From Streptomyces sp. NBC_00659 (GTDB lineage Bacteria; Actinomycetota; Actinomycetes; Streptomycetales; Streptomycetaceae): 64,000 bases of DNA. Every line of letters starts with the position of its first letter. Position 1 is the first letter of the stretch. Below the pieces are notes generated by a model. The model made no database searches and had not been told where the DNA came from. It saw nothing but the letters and a program-made list of their open reading frames with translations. Location: contig NZ_CP109031.1 in NCBI RefSeq assembly GCF_036226925.1, positions 434,001 to 498,000 on the forward strand, in the 5' to 3' direction. Positions 18,160-30,110 of the stretch are shown here, piece by piece. The position numbers were made by a program, and so were the translations under genes.

Positions 18160-18905
18160 TCACGGTGTGCCGCGGAACTCGTCGTACAGCTGCGGTAGGA
18201 AGCCCGCGAGATGATTCATCTCCGATGCGCAGTGGTGCAGCATGTCGGTGCCCAATGTGCTCGGCATCAGGCGCGGCGCGAGGACGGGCAGCGGGGTACG
18301 GCCGATGCGGCGCCCCAGGGGGAGGCGAGCGCCCGCCCGCCGGCGGACGGCGACAACGAGCAGGCGGGGAGGTCGAGGATGCCGGTGTCGTTGAGGAAGA
18401 ACCGGGACCGCATCTCGGCTCCGTCGTCGGTCGGGCGTACCTGGTGGATGAGCCAGCCGATCGCGACGGGGTGGGTGCTGAGGGTGACCCGGGCGCAGAT
18501 GTGCGTGGTACCGGACGATGCGGGGATGCCCATCTTCTCCGGATCGAGGAACCGGATGGCCAGCTTCTGGAGACGGCCGCCGATGTACTCGTCGACGTAG
18601 GAAACGTTGCCGATGTAGCGCTGCCGGTCGGTCAGGGTCCGGTCCGCGCTGCGGTCCTCCCCGAGCGCCGCGTACTGGTGGGCGTCGGGGAACCACAGTT
18701 TGTAGCGGGCGCTCTCCGTGCTGTGCCAGCCGAACCACCAGTCCCACATCTTTGCGGTGACGCCGGGCATGGGCGTCAGGACGCCGACCATGACCACGCC
18801 GCTGGACAGTCGGGTCCAGCCGCTCTCCAGGTGCTCGTAGCCGGGCCGGGTGATCCGGTCGGCCGGAAGAGCCGCACGGTCAGCGGTGCTCAGCTCGTAC
18901 AGCAT
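18160..18905 (-). pseudogene. PhlG-type acylphloroglucinol/phloretin C-C hydrolase, frameshifted
   Basis: DAPG-hydrolase family gene, last in the aromatic operon. The first about 190 codons read MLYELSTADRAALPADRITR, then KMWDWWFGWHSTESARYKLW FPDAHQY. This is the family core with its zinc-ligand His and Glu region, down to RFFLNDTGILDLPA. That frame then runs into Arg/Ser-rich sequence and stops. The expected C-terminus, DMLHHCASEMNHLAGFLPQL then YDEF, is in the next frame and ends at 18160. A one-base indel near 18300-18350 explains this. The end without the indel would be a protein of about 245 residues, close to family length. It may be a true frameshift or a sequencing error. PhlG enzymes remove an acyl group from phloroglucinol rings. 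Confidence 0.7.
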
Positions 18906-18965
18906 CGGGAGTCTCCATGCGGGCTCGCGACGCGCGAGCAGGGCGGGATCGTGGGGCGAACCGAG

Positions 18966-20942
18966 TCATGTCGATCGGTCTCTGCGTTCGGTGCCCAGGC
19001 GGGCGTAGTAGTCGATGAGGTCGGGAGCGTCCACCGTGGCCGGGTTGACGACTTCTTCGGCCGGGGCGCCCTGGAGGAGGCGTTTGACGGGGACTTCCAG
19101 CTTCTTGCCGGTGCGGGTGTGCGGGATGCCCGGCACTTCGAGGATCTCGTCGGGGACGTGGCGGGGCGATACGCCGCTGCGGATCGCGTCCTTGATCTGC
19201 CTGCGCAGGTCGTCGCCCAGGACGGCTCCGGCCGTCAGGGTCACGAACAGCGGCATCCAGTAGCCGCCGTCGGGCTCTTCCGCGCCGATGACGAGGGCTT
19301 CGGTGATCTCGGGGAGGCGTTCGACGATGTCGTGGATGTCGGCGCTGCCCAGGCGGACGCCGTTGCGGTTGAGGGTGGAGTCGGACCGGCCGTGGACGAT
19401 GACCGAGCCGTGCCGGGTGAGGGTGATCCAGTCGCCGTGGCGCCAGATGCCGGGGTAGGCGGTGAAGTAGGCGTCGCGGTAACGGGTGCCGTCGGGGTCG
19501 TTCCAGAAGTACAGCGGCATGGACGGCATGGGGCGGGTGACGACGAGTTCGCCGACCTGGCCGGTGACGGGGAGCCCTGCGGTGTCGTAGGCGGCCAGCG
19601 CCACACCGAGGTTGGGTGCCGAGAGTTCTCCGGCCCAGATGGAGGTGCTGGGTGCGCTGCCGGCGAAGCCGGAGACGATGTCGGTGCCGCCGCTGGTGGA
19701 GGCGAGCAGGACGCCCTCGCCGACGTGGTCGCGGACCCAGGGGTAGGCGGAGGCGGGAAGGGCGGAGCCGGTGCAGCCGACCACGCGGACGGACGACAGG
19801 TCGTGGACGGCGGGATCGATGCCGAACTTGGCCATGCCCAGCAGGTATTGGGGGCTGGTGCCGAAGACGGTGACGCGGTGACGGGAGGCCAGTTTCCACA
19901 GGATGTCGGGTTGTGCGAAGGGTGCTGGGCTGCCGTCGTAGGTACAGGTCGTGGCGCCGGTCAGGAGGGTGGAGGCGATCAGGTTCCACATCATCCAGTG
20001 GGTTGTCGTGTACCACAGGAGGCGGTCTGCGGGACCGAGGTCGGAGTGCAGGCCGAGGGTTTTGAGGTGCTCCAGCAGGACACCGCCGTGGCCGTGCACG
20101 ATGCCCTTGGGCAGGCCCGTGGTGCCGGAGGAGAAGACGACCCACAGGGGGTGGTCGAACGGTACGGGGGTGCAGGTGAGTTCTTCCGAGCGGCTGGAGG
20201 CGTCCGTCCATGGGACGACGAGCGAGGGATGGTCGCGGGACGGCCAGGGCAGGCCGACGTGGTCCACGAGCAGGGTGGCCTTCAGTGTGGGCAGCGCGCC
20301 GGCCAGTTCGAGGGCGGCGTCGCGCCGGTCGTGTGTGGTGCCGTTGAAGAGGTAGCCGTCGGCGGCGACCAGAACGGTCGGCTCCAGCTGGGCGAACCGG
20401 TCGGCGGCCGCCGTGGGGGCGTAGTCCTGCCCGCACACCGACCAGACGGCCCCCAGGCTCGCGGCGGCCAGGAACGCGACGATGGCGTGCGGCGTGTTGG
20501 GCAGGTAGCCGACGACGCGGTCGCCGGGCCGGACACCCAGGTCGCGCAGGGTGGCTGCGACGGAGGCGACCTGCGCGCGCAGCTGCCTGCCCGTCAGCTC
20601 GTAGGCGGCTCCGGTCTCGTCCAGGGCGATGACGGCGCTCTGGTCGTCGGGGAGATGACGCAGGGCGTGGTGGGTGTAGTTGAGGGTGGCTCCGGTGAAC
20701 CAGCGGGCGCCGGGCATGGTCTCTTCGGCGAGCACCTGCTCGTAGGAGGTGTCGGCGTCGATGTCGAAGTACTCCCACACGGCACGCCAGAAGCCTTCCA
20801 GGTCGGTGACCGACCAGTGGTGCAGGGCGGCGTAGTCGGTGCCGTCCAGTCCGGCGTGGCGGGCGAAGTCGGCGATGCGGCTGTCGGCGACGTCCTTCGG
20901 GTCGGGTGTCGTGAAGGGGGCCGGGTCGGGGCTGGTGGTCAT
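18966..20942 (-). CDS. Acetoacetate-CoA ligase (acetoacetyl-CoA synthetase)
   Basis: 658 residues, normal for the family. The N-terminal cap domain has HHWSVTDLEGFWRAVWEYFD; the acyl-AMP P-loop is VVFSSGTTGLPKGIVHGHGG near residue 265. Then come HWMMWNLIAS, STSGGTDIVSGF and the C-terminal lid with GRSDSTLNRNGVRLGSADIH and a lysine in HTRTGKKLEVPVK. The reaction is acetoacetate + ATP + CoA to acetoacetyl-CoA. In this operon it would capture acetoacetate released by ring degradation and feed thiolysis (inference). It overlaps the upstream FAD-hydroxylase gene by four bases (ATGA) and has GAGGAG before its ATG. Confidence 0.9.
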   Translation of the reverse strand: MTTSPDPAPFTTPDPKDVADSRIADFARHAGLDGTDYAALHHWSVTDLEGFWRAVWEYFDIDADTSYEQVLAEETMPGARWFTGATLNYTHHALRHLPDDQSAVIALDETGAAYELTGRQLRAQVASVAATLRDLGVRPGDRVVGYLPNTPHAIVAFLAAASLGAVWSVCGQDYAPTAAADRFAQLEPTVLVAADGYLFNGTTHDRRDAALELAGALPTLKATLLVDHVGLPWPSRDHPSLVVPWTDASSRSEELTCTPVPFDHPLWVVFSSGTTGLPKGIVHGHGGVLLEHLKTLGLHSDLGPADRLLWYTTTHWMMWNLIASTLLTGATTCTYDGSPAPFAQPDILWKLASRHRVTVFGTSPQYLLGMAKFGIDPAVHDLSSVRVVGCTGSALPASAYPWVRDHVGEGVLLASTSGGTDIVSGFAGSAPSTSIWAGELSAPNLGVALAAYDTAGLPVTGQVGELVVTRPMPSMPLYFWNDPDGTRYRDAYFTAYPGIWRHGDWITLTRHGSVIVHGRSDSTLNRNGVRLGSADIHDIVERLPEITEALVIGAEEPDGGYWMPLFVTLTAGAVLGDDLRRQIKDAIRSGVSPRHVPDEILEVPGIPHTRTGKKLEVPVKRLLQGAPAEEVVNPATVDAPDLIDYYARLGTERRDRST

Positions 20943-22543
20943 CGGGTGGCGCTCCTCAGCGAGCTCTTCCGGGCGGTCCGTGGGCGGGGGCGAGGGCGAG
21001 GGCTGCGCGTGGTGTGCAGGAGGAATGCCCAGGCGGCGGTGTCGGTGAAGGAGTCGCTTCCGGTGGGGATGACATCCAGGACGACGCGGTCGGGGCGCAG
21101 GAGGACGGCGTCCGCCCGGCCGGCGCGCAGCCAGGCGGCGAGGGTGCCGTCGTCGCCCAGTTCGGTCACGCGGATCGGGCGGGCGCCGAGGCTGTCGGCG
21201 AGGGCGCTCAGCGAGGGGGTGGGAACGTCGGCGGTCAGGATGGTGAAGGAGTCGCCGAGCAGGTCGTCGAGGCGGGTCCTGCCGGTGTCGGTGTCGGTGT
21301 CGGTCCACGGCTGCGGGCAGTGGGTGCCCGCGAGGCCGCGCCGGCCGGGCCGCGTCCGGCGTCGTACGAGCGGCCCGGTGGTCAGGGCTGGACTGAGGTC
21401 GCGGCCGGCCGCTGCGGTGAGGCCGGGTACGCGGCAGGCCGCGGCCAGGAGTCTGCGGCGGAGTGCGGCGGCGCCGTCCTGGCCGCCGGTCATGGCCCAG
21501 CCCATGGCGACCGCGAGGCGGATCATGTGCCGGGCGTGTGGTCTGCGTTCGCTCTCGTAGGTGTCCAGCAGCCGTTCGTCGGCGCCCTGTCCGAGGACGC
21601 GGGCCAGTTTCCAGGTGAGGTTGTAGGCGTCGCGCAGGCCCGAGCACAGCCCCTGCCCGACGAAGGGCGGAGTCAGGTGGGCGGCGTCGCCCAGGAGGAA
21701 GACCCGTCCGCTGTGCCACCGGTCGGCGACCAGCGCCCGGAAGGTGTACCGACTCTCGCGGACGACCTCGAAGTCTCCTTCGTACGAGGGTGGCAGCCAT
21801 GGGGCGAGGAGTTCTCGGACCGTCTCGTGGCCGTCTTCCAGGCGGAACTCCCAGCGGTAGCGGTCCTCGCCGACGCGCATGAAGGTGGCCGGCCGGTGGG
21901 GGTCGCAGATCTGCTCGACGCCCTCCCAGCAGCGGACGTCGGCATCGGTGCGGATGTCGAGGACGGTCCAGCGCTCTTCGAAGCGCAGGTCTTCCCAGGC
22001 GGCGCCGATGGCGGTGCGGGTGATGCTGTTCGCACCGTCGCAGCCCAGGACGGCCTCCGCCCGCAGCTGGTGCTCGCCGTGCTCGTCGCGGTAGGTCACG
22101 CGGACGGGGCCCGCGCCGTCCGGGCGGATGGCGGTCACTTCCGCGCCGCTGCGCAGTTCGCACTCCGGGCGCAGGGTGAGGGCGTCGCGCAGCAGCCGCT
22201 CCAGCTCGGGCTGGTCGAACATGCTGGTCTGCGGGTAGCCGTGGTGGCCGAGCGCCGCTCGCGGGAACTCGGCCATCACCCGGTGCCGGGCGTCCAGCAG
22301 CCGCAGTCCGCGGGCCGGGCGGCTGATCGCGGTGAACTCCTCACCGACACCGGCGGCCTGGAGGATCCGGTGGACCTCGTCGTCGGCTGCGACGGCGCGG
22401 GGCAGCGGGTAGGGGGCGTGGTGGCGTTCCAGGACGACGGTGCGTACTCCGCGCCGGGCCAGGAGGAGGGCGGCGGTCACGCCCACCGGTCCGGCGCCGA
22501 TGATCACCACGGGTATGTCGGCCGGGATGTGCTCGACGGTCAT
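20939..22543 (-). CDS. FAD-dependent aromatic hydroxylase (MhpA/PheA-like)
   Basis: 534-residue flavoprotein monooxygenase. Rossmann motif VVIIGAGPVGVTAALLLARR near residue 12, DG-type motif VLGCDGANSITR near 165, and the ribityl-binding GDAAHLTPPFVGQGLCSGLR near 290. The C-terminal thioredoxin-like domain (about 430-510) is typical of the MhpA and polyketide-hydroxylase branches, which add an ortho hydroxyl to phenols using NAD(P)H and O2. The place in the operon suggests it prepares a catechol-type diol for the extradiol dioxygenase. The last about 15 residues are unusually Arg/Pro-rich. Confidence 0.88.
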   Translation of the reverse strand: MTVEHIPADIPVVIIGAGPVGVTAALLLARRGVRTVVLERHHAPYPLPRAVAADDEVHRILQAAGVGEEFTAISRPARGLRLLDARHRVMAEFPRAALGHHGYPQTSMFDQPELERLLRDALTLRPECELRSGAEVTAIRPDGAGPVRVTYRDEHGEHQLRAEAVLGCDGANSITRTAIGAAWEDLRFEERWTVLDIRTDADVRCWEGVEQICDPHRPATFMRVGEDRYRWEFRLEDGHETVRELLAPWLPPSYEGDFEVVRESRYTFRALVADRWHSGRVFLLGDAAHLTPPFVGQGLCSGLRDAYNLTWKLARVLGQGADERLLDTYESERRPHARHMIRLAVAMGWAMTGGQDGAAALRRRLLAAACRVPGLTAAAGRDLSPALTTGPLVRRRTRPGRRGLAGTHCPQPWTDTDTDTGRTRLDDLLGDSFTILTADVPTPSLSALADSLGARPIRVTELGDDGTLAAWLRAGRADAVLLRPDRVVLDVIPTGSDSFTDTAAWAFLLHTTRSPRPRPRPRTARKSSLRSATR

Positions 22544-22589
22544 GTGCGGCTCGTTTCGGGTTCAGTTCACGTCGGTCACGTCGCGTCGG

Positions 22590-23528
22590 TCACTTCGCGT
22601 CGGACACGGAATTGCGTTGCTCGCCGAGGTCGATGCGCCCGTCCGGGGTGGCGATGGTCGCGGTCACGATGTCGCCGGGGCGCAGGTAGTGAGGATTGCG
22701 GGCCTGGCTCTTGAAGAACGTCTTCCATTTCACTGCGGGCGGCAGGAGGGCGCCGATCTTCTCGATGGCCTTCGGCGGGGCTTTGAGAGCGGTGCCGCCG
22801 GGGGTGCCGGTCAGCAGGAGGTCTCCGGCGTCGAGGGTCTGGAACCGGGCGAGGAGTGTCAGCGCCTCGGCCGGCCACACGATCATGTCGGTGAGGGTGC
22901 GGTCCTGGCGGAGGTCCCCGTTGACGCTCAACTTCAGTCGCAGGTCGAGGAGGTGGGCGAAGTCTTCCGCGTCCAGCAGGGCCAGGTGGGGGCCGGTGGG
23001 CGTGAAGGTCGGGTACGACTTGCTCTCGTAGAACTGCGTCTTGGTCAGCTGCACGTCCCGCGCGCTGACGTCGTTGGTGATGACGAGGCCGGCGACGTAC
23101 GAGGGCAGGTCGCCCTCCTGGACGACGGTGCCGACGGGCAGCGGCGCGGCCATGACCAGGCCGAGTTCCACCTCGTAGTCGAGGAACCGTACGTGCCGGG
23201 GGCGGACGATGGCATCGCCCGGGCTACTCACCGAGCCGGACGCCTTGCGGAAGAAGGCGGGCGGTATGTCGCCGGTGAAGCCCGAGTCGCGGGCGTGGCT
23301 GCGGTAGTTGACCATCTGGGCGACGACCCGGCAGGGGGTGGTGACCGGGGAGAGGGCGGCCAGGTCCGCGACGGGCGTGCCCGCCGCGGTGCTCTCGGCG
23401 GCCTCACGGACGGCCTGGCGGTCGGCGATCAGGTCCGCGGTGGTGACGGCCTTGGTGTCGATGAGAACGGCGTGCTCGTCGCGCACCACCCACCAGCCGT
23501 CGGCGGTGCGCAGGATGTTGGTACTCAT
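22590..23528 (-). CDS. Fumarylacetoacetate hydrolase (FAH) family protein
   Basis: 312 residues. N-terminal small domain, then the FAH catalytic domain: VVAQMVNYRSHARDSG, the metal-binding acidic cluster DYEVELGLVM, TNDVSARDVQ and LLLTGTPGGTALK. Members hydrolyse or decarboxylate the dioxo acids made by ring cleavage, using Mg2+. The gene lies directly after the extradiol dioxygenase, so it would process the ring-cleavage product, possibly giving acetoacetate for the ligase downstream. ATG 23526-23528 is preceded by AAAGG. Confidence 0.88.
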   Translation of the reverse strand: MSTNILRTADGWWVVRDEHAVLIDTKAVTTADLIADRQAVREAAESTAAGTPVADLAALSPVTTPCRVVAQMVNYRSHARDSGFTGDIPPAFFRKASGSVSSPGDAIVRPRHVRFLDYEVELGLVMAAPLPVGTVVQEGDLPSYVAGLVITNDVSARDVQLTKTQFYESKSYPTFTPTGPHLALLDAEDFAHLLDLRLKLSVNGDLRQDRTLTDMIVWPAEALTLLARFQTLDAGDLLLTGTPGGTALKAPPKAIEKIGALLPPAVKWKTFFKSQARNPHYLRPGDIVTATIATPDGRIDLGEQRNSVSDAK

Positions 23529-23554
23529 GTCGGTGCCTTTGTGAGGGGGCGGGG

Positions 23555-24700
23555 TCAGGAATTGATGGCCTTCATCAGGCCGAGCAGACGGGCGGGGTCC
23601 AGCTCGTTGTCGCCGCGCAGGGCCTGGATGACGTCGCGGATCCGTTGCGGGGAGGGGCTCGCGCCGAGGAAATCGCGGGTGGCGGGCGGCCCCCACTGGG
23701 CCAGTCCGCTGGTCGACATCGGCGCCCAGCCCGGTTCGAGGTCGCGGGAGAACAGGTCGCCGTCGGCGAAGTGCTCCAGCATGAAGCGGTCGGGGTCGCG
23801 CCAGTAGTCGAACAGCTGACTGCCCTGGATGTGCCGGCCGATGCCCCAGCTGCGCTTGTAACCGCGCTCGCCCAGGTATTCGCCGCCTGCCGCGATCGAG
23901 TCCAGGTCGGTGACCTGGTAGGCGGAGTGGACGTATCCGTTGGCGGGGCCGAGGTGCATGGCCAGGGTGTGGTGGTCGACGGGCAGACTGCCCTGGTCGC
24001 AGCGGATGAACGCCATCGTCGGACCGCGCCCGCGCTGCCCGTCCAGGAACAGGAAGTCCGACACGATCATGCCGAGGGTGTCGAGGTACCAGTCCAGTGC
24101 CCTCGCGAACACCCGCGTCTCCAGCACCACGTGTCCCAGGCGCTGGATCCGGGACGGCTCCCGCGGCGGGCGCTGGGTGGCGTCGGTGCGACGCCGCTCG
24201 GTGCCGGAATTGAGGAGCTGCGGCTGCTGCCCCGGCAGTTCGGGGAGCGGTTCCGCGCAGTGCACGACCCGTACCGGAAAGCCGGAGGGGTCGAGCAGGT
24301 CGACCACCGTGCCGCCGCCGGGCACGTCCGCGCCGCGCACGTCCGCACCGGTGGCGCGCGCCAGGCGGTCCAGGTCGCCCCGTTCGGCCGCGCGGAAGGC
24401 GGGGCCGATGAAGCGGGACGTGCGGCCGCGCCGGATCACCATGCAGGGCGATCCGGAGAAGGTGCCCCGCAGCCACAGTTCGTGCTCGGTGCGCGCGGCG
24501 GTCCGGAAGCCGAAGTCGCGGGCGAAGACTTCCGCCCGCTCCAGGTCCGGCTTCTCGAATTCCAGCCAGGCCAGGTCCGCCACCTTGATCACGGGGTTCC
24601 GGGAGCGTCCCGGATGCTCACCGCGCTGGGCACCCTGCTCACTGTGGAGGTCTTGATGGGCCGTCTTTGCGTCAGTCCCGTCGAGGCGGGTTTCAGACAT
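23555..24700 (-). CDS. Extradiol (catechol 2,3-) dioxygenase, two-domain VOC fold
   Basis: 381 residues, first gene of the aromatic operon. Two VOC modules: N-terminal from VADLAWLEFEKPDLERAEVF and catalytic C-terminal from RLGHVVLETRVFARALDWYL. The likely Fe(II) ligands are His in GHVVLE, His in HHTLAMHLG and Glu in FMLEHFADGD, the 2-His-1-carboxylate set of type I extradiol enzymes. It would open a vicinal diol ring with O2. The start is the ATG at 24698-24700 with GGGAGGACACC; longer frames cross the promoter and operators. Expression is probably controlled by the divergent TetR. Confidence 0.88.
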   Translation of the reverse strand: MSETRLDGTDAKTAHQDLHSEQGAQRGEHPGRSRNPVIKVADLAWLEFEKPDLERAEVFARDFGFRTAARTEHELWLRGTFSGSPCMVIRRGRTSRFIGPAFRAAERGDLDRLARATGADVRGADVPGGGTVVDLLDPSGFPVRVVHCAEPLPELPGQQPQLLNSGTERRRTDATQRPPREPSRIQRLGHVVLETRVFARALDWYLDTLGMIVSDFLFLDGQRGRGPTMAFIRCDQGSLPVDHHTLAMHLGPANGYVHSAYQVTDLDSIAAGGEYLGERGYKRSWGIGRHIQGSQLFDYWRDPDRFMLEHFADGDLFSRDLEPGWAPMSTSGLAQWGPPATRDFLGASPSPQRIRDVIQALRGDNELDPARLLGLMKAINS

Positions 24701-24727
24701 GGTGTCCTCCCAGCAACATCGCCGTAA

Positions 24728-24741
24728 TGATGAAATCATCA
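24728..24741. promoter_or_regulatory. Palindromic operator, copy 1, on the operon's -10 region
   Basis: TGATGA AA TCATCA: six-base arms around AA. It overlaps the predicted minus-strand -10 hexamer at 24735-24740 (GATGAT). That pairs with -35 TTGACG at 24758-24763 (minus strand) at a 17-base spacing. Binding here would block the dioxygenase operon. Confidence 0.65.
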
Positions 24742-24781
24742 ACTGTGACGGTTCCGTCGTCAATACGTTCGCGACGAGAAA

Positions 24782-24795
24782 TGATGAGTTCATCA
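24782..24795. promoter_or_regulatory. Palindromic operator, copy 2, upstream of tetR
   Basis: TGATGA GT TCATCA: same arms as copy 1, centres 54 bases apart (about five helical turns). The tetR gene downstream has TAGAAT at 24824-24829, six bases before its ATG, so its transcript may be leaderless; copy 2 lies just upstream of that promoter. Confidence 0.65.
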
Positions 24796-24835
24796 GGACT
24801 GCGGCAGTCATCGCCTCGGCGGTTAGAATCTGCGC

Positions 24836-25483
24836 ATGCCTACGTCAGCCCCGCCCGGCAACCGTTTCGACCGGCGCCGCGCCAAGACCCGCGGCGCCCT
24901 CGTCCACGCGGCCCGGCAGATCCTTGCCGAATCCGGGGACACCAGCGCCAGCATCCAGGTGATCGCCGAACGCGCCGACGTCGGCTTCGGCTCCTTCTAC
25001 AACCACTTCCAGTCCAAGACGGAGCTGTTCGACGCGGCCGTGGTCGACGCCCTGGAGGAGTTCGGCAGGACCTTCGACGAGCGCCTGACCGGCATCGACG
25101 ACCCGGCCGAACTCGTCGCGGCCGGTTTCCGCCTCAGCGCCCGGCTGACCACGTCCCACCCGGACCTGATGCAGGTCCTGCGCCGCTGCGGCCTGTCCCA
25201 CATCCACTCCGAGAACGGCCTGGCCGCCCGGGCGGTGCGGGACCTCCAGGCGGGTATGGCCTCCGGCCGCTTCACCGCCCTCGATCCGGCGGTCGCCCTC
25301 ACGGCGCTGGGCGGAACCCTCCTGTCCCTGGTGGAGCTGCGGTTCGCGCGCCCCGACCTGGACGGGGACGAGGCAGCGGCGAACCTCGCCGAGATGGTCC
25401 TGCGCATGCTGGGCGTCCCGCCGGACGAAGCCCGCGAGGTCGCCCGACGCCCGCTTCCCGACCTCGTCTCCCCCGTCGCCTGA
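24836..25483 (+). CDS. TetR/AcrR-family repressor of the aromatic operon
   Basis: 215 residues. N-terminal HTH: RRAKTRGALVHAARQILAES, then IQVIAERADVGFGSFYNHFQ SKTELF. The C-terminal half is the helical ligand domain. The gene is divergent from the five-gene aromatic operon, and two copies of a TGATGA-N2-TCATCA palindrome lie between them. The natural reading is autoregulation plus control of the operon, released by a phenolic substrate (inference). The ATG has no clear ribosome site, consistent with a leaderless mRNA. Confidence 0.88.
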   Translation: MPTSAPPGNRFDRRRAKTRGALVHAARQILAESGDTSASIQVIAERADVGFGSFYNHFQSKTELFDAAVVDALEEFGRTFDERLTGIDDPAELVAAGFRLSARLTTSHPDLMQVLRRCGLSHIHSENGLAARAVRDLQAGMASGRFTALDPAVALTALGGTLLSLVELRFARPDLDGDEAAANLAEMVLRMLGVPPDEAREVARRPLPDLVSPVA

Positions 25484-28689
<3,206 letters not shown>

Positions 28690-28900
28690 GCCCGGAGCCG
28701 GGCCCAGGTACTCCCTCGCACCGCCGGTGCAGGGGCCGGTCCGCCGATCCAGGCGGCTGGGCGGACCGTTCGCAGGGCGCGGACACCCGGTGACGCGACC
28801 GGCACGCGGCGGTCACGACTACGCGCCGCACGGGATTCGGGGCCGCCCGTTCCCGGCGGACGATCAACCGGTCGGAAATCGTCCGAAGACGGGAGCACCC

Positions 28901-29725
28901 ATGCCGTACGTCACCGCGGCCGACGGAGCGCGGATCCACTACAAGGACTGGGGTCAGGGCAGGCCGGTCGTGCTCAGCCACGGCTGGCCGCTGAACGCCG
29001 ACAGCTGGGAGGCGCAGCAGCTGTTCCTCGCCGCGAACGGCTTCCGCGCCATCGCCCACGACCGGCGCGGGCACGGCCGTTCCGACCAGACCTGGAACGG
29101 CAACGAGATGAACACCTACGCCGACGACCTCGCCACCCTCATCGACACCCTCGATCTGCGCGACGCGACGCTCGTCGGCTTCTCCACCGGCGGCGGCGAG
29201 GTCGCCCGCTACGTCGGCCGGCACGGCACCGCACGCCTCGCCCAGCTCGTCCTGGTCTCCGCCGTACCGCCCTTCATGCTCAAGACCGACGACAACCCCG
29301 GCGGTGTGCCGATCGAGGAGTTCGACGCGCTGCGCGCCGGTTCCCTCGCCGACCGCTCGCAGCTCTACCACGACCTCGCCGACGGACCGTTCTTCGGCAA
29401 CAACCGGCCCGGCGCCGAGGTCTCGCAGGGCATCCGGGACGCGTTCTGGCGGCAGGGTCTGGAGGCGGGACACCGCAACGCCTACGAGTGTGTCGCGGCG
29501 TTCTCCGCCACCGACTTCCGGTCCGACCTGGACGCCTTCGACGTCCCCACGCTGGTCGTCCACGGCGACGACGACCAGGTCGTGCCGTTCGAGGTCGGCG
29601 GCAAGGCGTCGGCCGCCCGTATCAAGAACGCGACCCTCAAGGTCTATCCGGGCGCACCGCACGGCATCACGGACACGCACAAGGACCAACTGGGCGCCGA
29701 TCTGCTGGAGTTCCTCAACTCCTGA
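28901..29725 (+). CDS. Alpha/beta hydrolase, non-heme chloroperoxidase type
   Basis: 274 residues. The opening [30 protein letters not shown] is the cofactor-free haloperoxidase/esterase signature. Nucleophile elbow GFSTGGGE near residue 97, Asp in [13 protein letters not shown] and His in [10 protein letters not shown] give a complete triad. Such proteins are esterases or perhydrolases; halogenation is a side reaction through peracid. The ATG follows GGGAG. Cytoplasmic. Confidence 0.88.
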   Translation: MPYVTAADGARIHYKDWGQGRPVVLSHGWPLNADSWEAQQLFLAANGFRAIAHDRRGHGRSDQTWNGNEMNTYADDLATLIDTLDLRDATLVGFSTGGGEVARYVGRHGTARLAQLVLVSAVPPFMLKTDDNPGGVPIEEFDALRAGSLADRSQLYHDLADGPFFGNNRPGAEVSQGIRDAFWRQGLEAGHRNAYECVAAFSATDFRSDLDAFDVPTLVVHGDDDQVVPFEVGGKASAARIKNATLKVYPGAPHGITDTHKDQLGADLLEFLNS

Positions 29726-29929
29726 GCGGGAGCGAGTGAGTCGGCCGCGCCAGGAGGGCGTGACGGCCGGGACGCGCCTTCGCGCGTGTGCCACAGGCGT
29801 CCGCCGCGACCGGGTGAACCGGTCTGCCCCGGCCCGCAGTTACGGGCCGTCGCGGAGGCGGAGGCCGACGCGGTCACCGCCCACCACTGCCGGACGGCAC
29901 CTCGTCCCTGCCACACCCCGTCGAGCCCC

Positions 29930-30062
29930 TCTTCGCCCCGCCCTCACCCCGTGGGGCGACTCTTCGCCCCACCCACACCCCGCCGGTCGCCTTTTCGCCC
30001 TGCCCTCACCGCGTCGGGCGCCTCTTCACCCTTCCCGCATCGCGCCGGGCGACTTCTCGCCC
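29930..30062 (+). repeat. Four tandem 31-bp degenerate repeats in an intergenic region
   Basis: Units at 29930-29960, 29961-29991, 29992-30022 and 30023-30053, then a 9-base partial unit. Each starts with TCTTCGCCC or a near copy and ends with G(G/T)(C/G)GCGAC or a near copy. A weaker fifth copy of about 30 bases precedes them (29900-29929). They fill most of the 385-base gap upstream of the Tat-type hydrolase gene. No spacers, so not CRISPR; no terminator hairpin found. Confidence 0.75.
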
Positions 30063-30110
30063 GCTGTCCGGCGCGGTCCTCCCGCCCGCTCGAGTCGAAG
30101 GAGCCACACC

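Noticed and set aside
18048..21560. Very long open frame on the plus strand opposite the acetoacetyl-CoA synthetase and hydroxylase genes
   Set aside because: It is antisense to well-identified genes; GC-rich codon bias of the real genes removes stops in the opposite frame. The translation is Gly/Asp/Val-rich with no domain.
29930..30062. Possible CRISPR array
   Set aside because: Units of 31 bp are contiguous with no spacers and no cas gene is near.
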